From an uncultured bacterium (lineage in GTDB: Bacteria; Cyanobacteriota; Vampirovibrionia; Gastranaerophilales; Gastranaerophilaceae): 64,000 bases of DNA. Shown piece by piece: positions 45,692 through 54,342 of the stretch. The stretch lies in NCBI GenBank assembly GCA_949296425.1, contig CASFPN010000006.1:17501-81500 (forward strand), read 5' to 3'. The notes beneath the pieces are model-generated. The model was not told the DNA's origin and did not search any database. It saw nothing but the letters and a program-made list of their open reading frames with translations. The translations under genes were made by a program, and so were the position numbers. Each line of letters starts with the position of its first letter. Positions within the stretch are counted from its first letter, which is position 1.

Positions 45692-46657
45692 ATGGATTAT
45701 TCTAAATTAAATGATATCATAAAATCCTCCAAAAATATACTGATATTCTCTCACATTAACCCTGACGGTGATACTTTAGGTTCAATGTGCGGGCTTTATT
45801 CAGTTATTCTTGATAACTATAAGAAAAAATGCGATATGGCGACGATATCCAAAATTCCTGATATCTATTCTTTTCTGCCTCATATTCATGATGTTAAACA
45901 TATTGATGATATTGATAAATCCAGAGAATACGATTTGGTAATCAATGTCGATGTTGCATCAATTGAACGAATTTGCGACGGACAAATTCTTTTTAATAAA
46001 GCTAAATTTAGGGTGAATATCGATCACCACAAAACTAACAGTGCATATGGTGATTTAAATATTATAAACCCTGACGCAAGTTCAACAGGCGAAGTTCTGT
46101 ACGGTTGTTTTGAAAATATGGGGTTAAATATCAACATGGATGCTGCAATTTGTTTGTACACAGCAATTTTAACAGATACCGGTTCATTCAGGTTTGACAA
46201 TACAAAACCTGCAACCTTTGAATGTACATCAAAGCTCGTTGAAAAAGGGGCTAATCCATCAGACATTTATAAAAAGGTTTATGAATCAGATTCTAAAACC
46301 CTTGTGATGTTTCAGGCATATTGTATCAGCAAGGCAAAATTTCTTGACAATGATAAAATAGCTTATACAATTGTTTATAAAAAAGACATGGAAAAATTCT
46401 CGGCAAATGACGAATGCATGGAAGGTTTAACCGAAAAACTCCGTGCAATTGTAACAACCAGAATTGCATTTGTTGCAAAAGAGATGAAATCAGGCGCAAC
46501 AAAAATCTCCATGAGAAGCAAGTTTGCTGATGTCGCGCAAATATGTGAGGTATTTGGCGGCGGCGGGCATAAATTTGCTTCGGGCTGTACGATTAAAGCT
46601 CCGGTTGATGAAGCCGTCAAAAAAATTCTTGCTGAAATTAAAACAAGAGAGATATAA
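45692..46657 (+). CDS. nrnA: DHH-family oligoribonuclease/pAp phosphatase
   Basis: A 321-residue DHH-DHHA1 protein. Motifs: SHINPDGDTLGS, NVDVASIE, IDHHKTN (DHH), TDTGSFRF and the DHHA1 motif FGGGGHKFASGC. NrnA degrades nano-RNA and converts pAp to AMP. It is 3 bp before the yihY-like gene and probably forms an operon with it. Confidence 0.92.
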   Translation: MDYSKLNDIIKSSKNILIFSHINPDGDTLGSMCGLYSVILDNYKKKCDMATISKIPDIYSFLPHIHDVKHIDDIDKSREYDLVINVDVASIERICDGQILFNKAKFRVNIDHHKTNSAYGDLNIINPDASSTGEVLYGCFENMGLNINMDAAICLYTAILTDTGSFRFDNTKPATFECTSKLVEKGANPSDIYKKVYESDSKTLVMFQAYCISKAKFLDNDKIAYTIVYKKDMEKFSANDECMEGLTEKLRAIVTTRIAFVAKEMKSGATKISMRSKFADVAQICEVFGGGGHKFASGCTIKAPVDEAVKKILAEIKTREI

Positions 46658-46660
46658 AAA

Positions 46661-47587
46661 GTGAGTTTTAAAGGATTCATAAGAGGTGTAAAAAGATTAA
46701 TCATATCCGTCATAAAAAACGACTTCTACGGTATGGCTGCAGAAATGGGATTTATGATGGTTATCGGGATTTTCCCTTTCATGCTTTTGCTGACATCAAT
46801 TTTCGGCTGGATGGGTAACAAAGCTCTTATGACTCCTATTTTGCGTTTTCTTGCGACATTTATGCCGGAGCAGGCAATGGATTTAATTTTAACCGTTTTA
46901 TCGGAAGCAATGATTTTTTCCCACGGCAAACTAATGGCGATAATAGGATTTTGCGTTACTTTAATCCTTTCGACAAACGGGATTGCGGTTGTGCTTAAAG
47001 GATTGAACAGAGCATATAAAGTTAACGAAACAAGGAGCTTTATTTATACACGAGCATTATCTCTGCTAATGGTGTTTGTAGATACTATGGTAATGTTTTT
47101 GAGTATAAACTTAATCGTATTCGGCAAAGCCATTATTCATCTTCTTGTTACCCATTTTCACATGTCAAAACATGTTGCGATAACCTTATTAACTCTCCGT
47201 TGGCCTGTAGCATTTGCGGCATTATTCTTTATGGCATTTTTAAGTTACTATATCCTGCCTGATTTACGCGGGAATGAAAAATTTAAACGTAAAAGTGCAA
47301 TTCCCGGAACGTGGTTTTTTACGACGTTCTGGTTAATCGGTTCATGGGGTTTTTCAATTTACGTAAACAATTTGAAAACATATAACATGGTTTACGGAAC
47401 AATCGGTGCGTTTGCGGTTCTGATGGTATGGCTTTATTACACATCTGTATTAATTTTGATAGGCGGTGAAATAAATTCACAGGTTTATAACAAACTTGAG
47501 AGAAAAGCGCAGGAAATCAGGGATGATTTTGCAAGACTCTCGGTTATTCAAAAAATTGTTCAGAAAGTTAAAAAAAGTGAAGAGTAA
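46661..47587 (+). CDS. YihY/BrkB-family inner-membrane protein
   Basis: A 308-residue protein with six membrane spans of the YihY family (AAEMGFMMVIGIFPFMLLLT; YNMVYGTIGAFAVLMVWLYY; SVLILIGGEINSQVYNKLE). It starts with GTG at 46661. The function of the family is not established; it has been called a putative ribonuclease BN or transporter in error or by weak evidence. It follows nrnA directly. Confidence 0.9.
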   Translation: MSFKGFIRGVKRLIISVIKNDFYGMAAEMGFMMVIGIFPFMLLLTSIFGWMGNKALMTPILRFLATFMPEQAMDLILTVLSEAMIFSHGKLMAIIGFCVTLILSTNGIAVVLKGLNRAYKVNETRSFIYTRALSLLMVFVDTMVMFLSINLIVFGKAIIHLLVTHFHMSKHVAITLLTLRWPVAFAALFFMAFLSYYILPDLRGNEKFKRKSAIPGTWFFTTFWLIGSWGFSIYVNNLKTYNMVYGTIGAFAVLMVWLYYTSVLILIGGEINSQVYNKLERKAQEIRDDFARLSVIQKIVQKVKKSEE

Positions 47588-47738
47588 TAAAGTGGCATCT
47601 GAATTGATTTAGATATCTCTTAATTAGATGCAAAGAGACCAAGAGCGAAGACGCAAAGCTATTATCGTTTATATATTTAAAGATAGTAGAATACTATATA
47701 AGCAATTCTATTTAAAGCAAAACAAGTGCGAGGGAAAA

Positions 47739-47887
47739 GTTCTGAGGGTCTGAAACAAGTTCAGAAAGACATACCCGAGTGCTTGGACAAAACAAAGCGA
47801 TAATAAGTAGATATTTAAGGATTTTTGAACACTGAAAAAAGCGGCCTATGCAATTTCGTAAGCTGTCATGGGTGGAGCGGCTACGCT
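47739..47887. repeat. Fourth copy of the 149-bp core repeat
   Basis: Same length and ends as the copies at 44698-45242, with part of the same linker (47712-47738) on its left. It stops 1 bp from the rseP stop codon. The gap 47588-47888 between yihY and rseP holds this repeat and nothing else clear. Confidence 0.95.
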
Positions 47888-47888
47888 C

Positions 47889-49262
47889 TTATTTCACAAA
47901 TAGTGGCTGAACAAGGACATATATGTCGTTAAACAACACGAATACAAGCAACAGTATTAACAGTGCAAAAAATACCGTCATAACCTTATTCATTACTTCT
48001 TCATCAACAGGTTTACCCTGAATCTTTTCAATCAACAGAAACAGCAAATGTCCGCCGTCAAGTGCCGGTATAGGAAGAATATTAAGTATTGCAAGGTTCA
48101 TTGATATTACGGCTGTCAATAACAGACCATAGAAAATTCCGTCAGAACTTATAATATCTCCACCCATTTTTGTAATTAATACAACTCCGTGCATATTTTT
48201 CAAAGGAATTTTACCGGTAAACAACTGTTTCAAAACAATCAGCATTGATTTTGTTTCATTGTAAAGATAAGTATAACTTGCGCTAAAAGCTGATTTTATA
48301 CCGGTTATCGGTACAAGAATTTCTTTTCTGTCAAGTGTAATGCCGATTAAACCTTCTTTGTCAGGATTAATAGTTTTTAGTTTAACTTCTTTACCGTTTC
48401 TTAAAACAGTTATTTCAAGTGGTTTAACACCATCAGTCAGAGCGAATGCAATATCTTTAAGAGTATATCCGCCTGTGGTTTCAATAAATTTTTTCCCCTT
48501 TAGTGCATCGCGCAGTGATATTTGACTGTCAGAAAGTTTTACTTCAACAGGTCTAAAAAGTTCAACTGCGTTCAAAACATTCCGGCTCAGTATAATTTTA
48601 TTTTCATAAGGAATTGAAGGAAGTTTTATAATCAATCCTTTAGGAATAATTTCATCTTCCTTGAATGCTGGATTAAGTTCTTTCAATTTTTCATAATTTT
48701 GTTCAACATTTATTTCATTAACTTTTCCGTCATCTGCAGCGCTGTACATTGCATAAAGATTGACCGCATATTTTGATGTAATCGGCGATGAATTTATTTC
48801 GATAATTTTATCGCCTTTTTGCATGCCTGAATTCCAGACAGACTGTGTTTTTTCTGCGACAATATCATTTACGTAAGTATCAAATTTGCCCGAGGGCAGA
48901 TTTCCCCACATAAAAGCAGTCAATAGTACAAGCACATAAGCACAAACAACATTTGCCAGAACCCCTGCAGAAAAAATAATTGCCCTCTGCCATGCCGGTT
49001 TGTTCATTAGCCGTTCCGGAGAATTTTGAGGAAGATCTGAATCTTTGTCGTCATCAGGAAATGAAACATAACCGCCGAACAAAAACGCATGTACAACTAA
49101 AGTTATACCGCCGACTTTCTTTTCCCAGAGTGTCGGACCGATAGGCAGACCTATACCGAATTTGTCGACTTTAACTTTAAAGAACAAAGCCGTAACCAAA
49201 TGCCCGAGTTCATGGACAAGAATTAAAAGTCCTATAAGCAAAATCATTATGATGACTGACAT
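47889..49262 (-). CDS. rseP: Site-2 intramembrane metalloprotease (M50)
   Basis: A 457-residue protein with four membrane spans. HELGH (17-21) in the first span and PIPALDGGHLLF near the C-terminus are the zinc and LDG motifs. Between them lie FGGYVSFPDD and a PDZ-like periplasmic region (KGDKIIEINSSPITSKYAVN), with an insert longer than usual. It cleaves membrane-bound regulators or signal peptides. It is monocistronic. Confidence 0.93.
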   Translation of the reverse strand: MSVIIMILLIGLLILVHELGHLVTALFFKVKVDKFGIGLPIGPTLWEKKVGGITLVVHAFLFGGYVSFPDDDKDSDLPQNSPERLMNKPAWQRAIIFSAGVLANVVCAYVLVLLTAFMWGNLPSGKFDTYVNDIVAEKTQSVWNSGMQKGDKIIEINSSPITSKYAVNLYAMYSAADDGKVNEINVEQNYEKLKELNPAFKEDEIIPKGLIIKLPSIPYENKIILSRNVLNAVELFRPVEVKLSDSQISLRDALKGKKFIETTGGYTLKDIAFALTDGVKPLEITVLRNGKEVKLKTINPDKEGLIGITLDRKEILVPITGIKSAFSASYTYLYNETKSMLIVLKQLFTGKIPLKNMHGVVLITKMGGDIISSDGIFYGLLLTAVISMNLAILNILPIPALDGGHLLFLLIEKIQGKPVDEEVMNKVMTVFFALLILLLVFVLFNDIYVLVQPLFVK

Positions 49263-49375
49263 TAAAATATCCCTCTCAAATTATTTTATAAACAGTATGA
49301 ATATTCTAACATAAAAATTAAAATTTTTGTGATATTTAAAATATACATTTTTGTGTAGTACCTCCAAAAGATAAG

Positions 49376-49396
49376 ACCCTGAAACAAGTTCAGGGT
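49376..49396. repeat. Short palindrome related to the core repeat
   Basis: ACCCTGAA-ACAAG-TTCAGGGT, the same CTGAAACAAGTTCAG motif that begins the 149-bp repeats, here alone 114 bp before the rseP start on the minus strand and 60 bp after speE. A dispersed palindromic unit. Confidence 0.7.
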
Positions 49397-49463
49397 GACA
49401 GTTGTAATTTATACTACACTTTCAGCCGCCTCTGCCTTATGTGATTAGTTGGCAATAAACTTT

Positions 49464-50315
49464 TTACAACAACTCTTTCAGATAATTCGGCAGGGCAAAA
49501 CGTGCATTGTGGTAATCTTTGTTATAAATTTTGCATGTTTTTACAATGTCATCGTATCTGTCATCAGCATAGTATGAAAGCGGTTCAACATCAACCGAAC
49601 AAAACGCCCAAGCCCAGTAACCTCCGGGGTATGTCGGAATATTTGATGTATATGTAGAACAAACAGGAAATACTTTTTTCAGCAAATCATACATTTTTTT
49701 GATTTCTTTTTTGTTAACAAACGGACTTTCAGACTGTGCAGCAACAATTCCGCCTTTTTTAAGAGAATTTTTAACATTTGTGTAAAATTCTTCTGTAAAT
49801 AATCCTTCACCCGGGCCCATCGGATCTGTTGAGTCGATTAAAACTATATCGTATTCATTTTTTTTATCTTTAATAAATTCAATTGCATCGCCGACTTTTA
49901 TTTCGACTCGCGGGTCAGAAAGCCCGCATGAAATTGTCGGTAAAAATTCCCGGCATGCATCAATTACCATTTCATCAATTTCAGCAAGTACAACTTTTTT
50001 AACTGATTTGTGCTTAAGAACTTCTCTAACGGTGCCGCCGTCCCCCCCGCCAATTACTAGAACACTTTCGGGATTTTTGTGATGCATCATCGGAATATGC
50101 GCAATCATTTCATGGTAATGGTATTCGTCCCCTTCCGTTGTCATCATTAAATCATCAAGTGTTAAAACACGCCCGAGAGCGCTTTCTGTTTCAAAAACTT
50201 CAACTTTTTGAAAGTCTGACTGCTTTGAAAACAAAACTTTTCCAGCTTTTATAGCAATCCCGAAGCCTGCGGGTGTAATTTCGTGATAATATCCGTTTTC
50301 TATTCCGTTTTTCAT
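49464..50315 (-). CDS. speE: Spermidine synthase
   Basis: A 283-residue aminopropyltransferase. FGIAIKAGKVLFSKQSDFQK, the catalytic region TTEGDEYHYHEMIAH, VIGGGDGGTVREVLKH (decarboxylated-AdoMet site), and DSTDPMGPGEGLFTEEFY are all visible. It makes spermidine from putrescine and works with the decarboxylase at 37235. The polyamine AdoMet decarboxylase is not in the window. AAGGAGAG precedes the start. Confidence 0.95.
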   Translation of the reverse strand: MKNGIENGYYHEITPAGFGIAIKAGKVLFSKQSDFQKVEVFETESALGRVLTLDDLMMTTEGDEYHYHEMIAHIPMMHHKNPESVLVIGGGDGGTVREVLKHKSVKKVVLAEIDEMVIDACREFLPTISCGLSDPRVEIKVGDAIEFIKDKKNEYDIVLIDSTDPMGPGEGLFTEEFYTNVKNSLKKGGIVAAQSESPFVNKKEIKKMYDLLKKVFPVCSTYTSNIPTYPGGYWAWAFCSVDVEPLSYYADDRYDDIVKTCKIYNKDYHNARFALPNYLKELL

Positions 50316-50410
50316 TTTTCTCTCCTTTTGTTAATTATTTTTACGAAATTATAACATAAAATAGCAATTTTATTTTGTAAAAATTTTTAAATAAAATAAG
50401 GGGAAAATAA

Positions 50411-51091
50411 ATGGGGAATATCGGGAAATTAATTTTTAATGCTGTAAAAAAAAGTTATGCCATAACTACAGACGGAGTATCGAGAATGCCAAAAGGTCTA
50501 AAGTTTGACATGAAAAATCCATATATACTTGAAGCTTTGTCTGAAAACAAAATTGACGAATTTGTAAAATTTGACGGGCAGGACTTAAAAACCGTATGTG
50601 ATATCCTCGATAATCCGCAAATTAGAAAAGGTTTTGACGAAGGGGAACTGAAGGCTTTGTATAAAAAAGCTTTTCCCTATAAAGTACCGGCTGATCCAAA
50701 TTGTGATGCTATGGTATATTTATGTTCGCTACCTGAAAGCATAGGTTCAAAATTCGATGCGCACGGACTAGCCAAAATAGGAGTTACAGACCAATTAAAA
50801 CAGTTAAACAATTTACTGACAAACGGAATTGATAAGACAAGAACATTTTATACAGCCCCTCTTGTTGCACCAAAAGGTGTCGGTGCTGGACTGGGAACTG
50901 CAGGAAGCGCATATCGCGACGGATCTTTTATTATCGTTGCCGATAAAGGAAAAAGTCTTGTTGACGACGGCATAAAACATGTAATTGTCAATGATGCTTA
51001 TTACAATATTATTGACGATTTACGCAGGAAATTCACTGATATAAATTTTGTCAGAGCTGATAAAGCCGCTGAATATTTCACCAGATTATGA
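50411..51091 (+). CDS. Hypothetical protein
   Basis: A 226-residue protein beginning MGNIGKLIFNAVKKSY, with AAGGGG before the ATG. It has a helical N-terminal half and a Gly-rich beta-like C-terminal part (GVGAGLGTAGSAYRDGSFII; DNGIKHVIV-like). No signal or membrane segment. I do not recognise the family. Its end overlaps the convergent HIT gene by 6 bp. Confidence 0.55.
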   Translation: MGNIGKLIFNAVKKSYAITTDGVSRMPKGLKFDMKNPYILEALSENKIDEFVKFDGQDLKTVCDILDNPQIRKGFDEGELKALYKKAFPYKVPADPNCDAMVYLCSLPESIGSKFDAHGLAKIGVTDQLKQLNNLLTNGIDKTRTFYTAPLVAPKGVGAGLGTAGSAYRDGSFIIVADKGKSLVDDGIKHVIVNDAYYNIIDDLRRKFTDINFVRADKAAEYFTRL

Positions 51092-51397
51092 ACCTAATAT
51101 ATGTATGTGCAAATGAAAAACTTCCTGCCCTGCTTCTTTACCTGTATTAATCAGTGTTTTATATGATTTTAAGCCGATTTTTTTAGTTGTTTCTCTGACA
51201 GCAGCAAGCAATTCACCCATAAGTTTTTTATCTTCAAGTTCGTTTAACGATTCAACATGAACTCTCGGAACAACAAGCAAATGCACCGTAGCTTTCGGAT
51301 TGATATCTTTAAATACGACAACATAATCGTTTTCGTATACAAATTCAGTGTTGAAATCTCCGTTAACTATTTTACAAAAAATGCAATCTTGTGACAT
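51086..51397 (-). CDS. HIT-family nucleotide-binding protein
   Basis: A 103-residue HinT-like protein with CIFCKIVNGD at the start and the histidine triad HLHIHIL at the end. Such proteins hydrolyse adenosine phosphoramidates or aminoacyl-adenylates. It is slightly short (the typical C-terminal loop is trimmed). Monocistronic, convergent with the hypothetical gene. Confidence 0.9.
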   Translation of the reverse strand: MSQDCIFCKIVNGDFNTEFVYENDYVVVFKDINPKATVHLLVVPRVHVESLNELEDKKLMGELLAAVRETTKKIGLKSYKTLINTGKEAGQEVFHLHIHILGS

Positions 51398-51553
51398 ATT
51401 TCTATTATTCTCCTATTTATCTTAGAGCCTCAGTATCTTAATATCCTATTAAAATTATATCTTAAAAAAATGTAAACTGACTTGCCATTTTATTTTATGT
51501 AAAGTAAAATAAATATTACAGGAGAAAATCCTTTGGGGAGGAATTAAATATTT

Positions 51554-52720
51554 ATGCCGGAATTAGCAAGACAACAGCATTATAATAATAGCTATACCCG
51601 ATACACTTACCCGCGCACTCAGGCACAAACACGCAGTTCACAATCACCTGTTTATATAAGACGCCAGGCTGATAAAAAGAAAATTGAACGGAATTATCTT
51701 ATACACAGAATTGTTTCAGTTTCTGTTGTTGCTTTACTCGGATTTTCCGTGCTTCCGTACGGATTTAATAAAGTAACTAAATTTATGCTGAATCCTACTC
51801 CTTATAAGGAAGTTAAAACAGATTATCAGCAGCTTCTTTTTCCGACATCAAACTATCTTGCAAACCACTGGTTTTTAGGACAGAGATCTTTGGAAGGTGC
51901 TGAGGTTAAAAAGCCGCAAATGGCATCTTTAACGGAAAGTTCAAGACTTTCGGGACTTGAAAATCAGCTAAAAAATCTTGCTTCAATGTACCCTTCAATT
52001 CATCCGTCAATCTATGTTTGGGATTATGAATCCGGAAATTACGCGGATATTAATGCTGATGAAATTTTTCCGACAGCAAGTATTATAAAATTACCTGTAC
52101 TTGTTCAGCTTTTCCGTTCAATTGAAAAAAATCAGCTTAATATTTATGATGAAATGCCTTTAACTGAATACTACAGAACTGAAGGTTCCGGAAGTCTGCA
52201 GTTTAAAGCGGCAAATTCAAAATATTCAATAGACACACTTGCCCGTATGATGATAACGGAATCCGATAATTCCGCAACAAACATGATTATGTCAAAACTC
52301 GGAGCTATGCCTGATATAAATTCCGGAATCAGACAGTGGGGCTTGAAACATACTTATGTGCAAACCTGGCTTCCGGATTTAGGCGGAACAAATCATTCAA
52401 CAGCACGCGATATGGCAACAATTCTTTATAATATTGATAACCCTGACTTTTTGAGTACATCATCGCGGGAAAAAATATTTGACTATATGGGCCATGTTCA
52501 CAATAACCGTCTTATAGCAGCCGGCTTGCCCTCAGGTGCTACTTTCCTTCATAAAACCGGTGATATCGGAAAAATGCTTGGAGATGCAGGAATTGTCTAT
52601 GCTCCGAACGGCAAAAAATATATTGTGGTAATTTTTGCACATCGTCCGCACAATTCCCCTTTGGGTAAAGAATTTATAGTTAAGGCATCTGAAATAATTT
52701 ACAACAACATGGTGTATTAA
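51554..52720 (+). CDS. Secreted class A beta-lactamase-like serine hydrolase
   Basis: A 388-residue protein with a basic N-terminus (QTRSSQSPVYIRRQADKKKIE), a membrane anchor (IVSVSVVALLGFSVLPYGF) and a penicillin-recognising enzyme fold. Catalytic motifs: SIIK (Ser176, Lys179), SDN in ITESDNSATN, and KTG in HKTGDIG. The class A omega-loop Glu is not obvious, so it may be a PBP-related or transpeptidase-like hydrolase rather than a resistance enzyme. It is 1 bp from ldpA and so in its operon. Confidence 0.85.
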   Translation: MPELARQQHYNNSYTRYTYPRTQAQTRSSQSPVYIRRQADKKKIERNYLIHRIVSVSVVALLGFSVLPYGFNKVTKFMLNPTPYKEVKTDYQQLLFPTSNYLANHWFLGQRSLEGAEVKKPQMASLTESSRLSGLENQLKNLASMYPSIHPSIYVWDYESGNYADINADEIFPTASIIKLPVLVQLFRSIEKNQLNIYDEMPLTEYYRTEGSGSLQFKAANSKYSIDTLARMMITESDNSATNMIMSKLGAMPDINSGIRQWGLKHTYVQTWLPDLGGTNHSTARDMATILYNIDNPDFLSTSSREKIFDYMGHVHNNRLIAAGLPSGATFLHKTGDIGKMLGDAGIVYAPNGKKYIVVIFAHRPHNSPLGKEFIVKASEIIYNNMVY

Positions 52721-52721
52721 T

Positions 52722-53720
52722 ATGTTGAAGGAGTTATTAGAAAGCCGTAAATGTTTTAAACTTGTTTGCGGAGCTGGTAATGAAGATGCTTTGGAGGTGG
52801 AAAAACTTGTCGCGCTTTATTCCGCTGCAGGCTGTAAATTTTTTGACCTGTCTGCAAAGCCTGAAATTGTTGATGCTGCAAAACGCGGACTGCAAGGAAA
52901 AGAAGGTTATCTGTGCGTAAGTGTCGGAATTAAAGGCGATCCTCACATAAGAAAGGCGCAAATAGATTACGAAAAATGTTCAGGCTGTCACAAGTGTGAA
53001 GAAATTTGCCCGCAAAAAGCTATTTTAATAGACGGAAGCTCCCCCTTAGCAGCTCATGCCAAACTGGTCTACGGTCAAATGCTCAACACATCCGCCCTGC
53101 GCCCTCTGCTCGCATCTCGCTGCATAGGCTGCGGAAGATGTTTTTCTGTATGTAAACACGGCGCAATTTCTTTCACAGAAGAAGATTTGGATTTGAAAGA
53201 AATTTTGCTGCCTCTGATTAATAAAGGAATTGACTGCATTGAACTTCACGCAATGGGTGAAAATATTGATGATGCAATTGAAAAATGGACTTGTATAAAT
53301 GAAATTTATGACGGAATGCTGAGTATCTGCACCGCCCGCGGTCATTTGAGCGAAGATAAAATGCTTGAACTTATTAAAAGAACAACCGAAACCGGAAAAC
53401 CTTATACAACAATTGTTCAGGCGGACGGTTTTCCGATGAGCGGCGGCAAAGACGATTACAAAACAACACTTCAGGCTGTTGCTACAGCGGAAATTGTCCA
53501 AAATGCAAATTTGCCTGTATATATAATGCTTTCTGGCGGAACAAATTCAAAAACAGCCAAACTTGCAAAAATGTGCAATATAGACTATAACGGCATTGCC
53601 ATAGGAAGTTTTGCAAGAAAAATTGTCAGACAGTATATTGAACGGAAAGACTTTTTAACTAACAAATACATTTTTGATGAGGCCGTCAGTATTGCATCAA
53701 ATCTTATTAAATCTCTTTGA
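52722..53720 (+). CDS. ldpA: LdpA-like iron-sulfur protein
   Basis: A 332-residue protein with two 4Fe-4S clusters: CSGCHKCEEICP (Cys86-96) and CIGCGRCFSVC (Cys134-144). The C-terminal part (CINEIYDGMLSICTARGHLS; QADGFPMSGGKDDYKTTLQA; ARKIVRQYI) matches LdpA, a cyanobacterial redox protein that affects clock period and light input in Synechococcus. No kai genes or photosystem genes are in the window. It is a strong lineage marker; its function in a dark organism is unknown. Confidence 0.75.
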   Translation: MLKELLESRKCFKLVCGAGNEDALEVEKLVALYSAAGCKFFDLSAKPEIVDAAKRGLQGKEGYLCVSVGIKGDPHIRKAQIDYEKCSGCHKCEEICPQKAILIDGSSPLAAHAKLVYGQMLNTSALRPLLASRCIGCGRCFSVCKHGAISFTEEDLDLKEILLPLINKGIDCIELHAMGENIDDAIEKWTCINEIYDGMLSICTARGHLSEDKMLELIKRTTETGKPYTTIVQADGFPMSGGKDDYKTTLQAVATAEIVQNANLPVYIMLSGGTNSKTAKLAKMCNIDYNGIAIGSFARKIVRQYIERKDFLTNKYIFDEAVSIASNLIKSL

Positions 53721-53925
53721 AGTATCCGCCTGAGGCAAGCAGGAATACGGCATTAATTCTGTTTACCGCTCCTGTTTTATTTAATATCGAAGAAATATAG
53801 TACTTTATGGTATGTCTGCTCATGTGTAGAATTTTTCCGATTTCTTCATTAGTATGACCGTATTTTAACTGTTCAATGATTTTTTTTTCTATATCATTAA
53901 ACTTTATTTGTGTACTGTGGACCAT
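53707..53925 (-). CDS. Stand-alone LuxR/GerE helix-turn-helix protein
   Basis: A 72-residue protein consisting almost only of a GerE domain (LKYGHTNEEIGKILHMSRHT, IKYYISSILNKTGAVNR). It has no receiver or ligand domain. It overlaps the end of ldpA by 14 bp, on the opposite strand. It may act as a co-regulator or a dominant-negative partner. Confidence 0.75.
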   Translation of the reverse strand: MVHSTQIKFNDIEKKIIEQLKYGHTNEEIGKILHMSRHTIKYYISSILNKTGAVNRINAVFLLASGGYFKEI

Positions 53926-54026
53926 TATTTATTCCTCTTTAATTTGCTAAAATATACTGATGACATATATAACAATATTAGTATCATTTAGTAATTGTTT
54001 AGTCAAGATTTTATAATAAATTAACC

Positions 54027-54248
54027 ATGCTGAATAACAATACTTATAAAAAACTTGGTGCTAAAATAGCATACTTAAGAAAAAGTAAAAGGTATTCTCA
54101 GGAAAAATTCGCAGAAAAGGTTGACATAAGCGAAATCTACATGGGACAAATTGAAAGAGGTGAAGCAAACCCTACTCTCGAAAAATTAATAGCCATTGCA
54201 AATGCTTTAGGCATAGAAATTAGAGAACTTTTTACTTTTACATTTTAA
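54027..54248 (+). CDS. XRE-family regulator
   Basis: A 73-residue Cro/C1 protein (YSQEKFAEKVDISEIYMGQI, ERGEANPTLEKLIAIANALG). A TATAAT at 54012-54017 ends 9 nt before the ATG, so the mRNA leader is nearly absent. It lies 94 bp upstream of clpB in the same direction and could regulate it. Confidence 0.75.
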   Translation: MLNNNTYKKLGAKIAYLRKSKRYSQEKFAEKVDISEIYMGQIERGEANPTLEKLIAIANALGIEIRELFTFTF

Positions 54249-54342
54249 TCTATTGAAACATTTTTGATTTTTATTTTAAGCAATTATATAATTGTTATAA
54301 TAAGTTTTATTAGTTGTTATCGCGTACGAGAAAGGTAATTAT

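Noticed and set aside
51554..52720. An antibiotic-resistance beta-lactamase
   Set aside because: SxxK, SDN and KTG are present, but no clear omega-loop glutamate, and the anchor and basic N-terminus suit an envelope hydrolase better.
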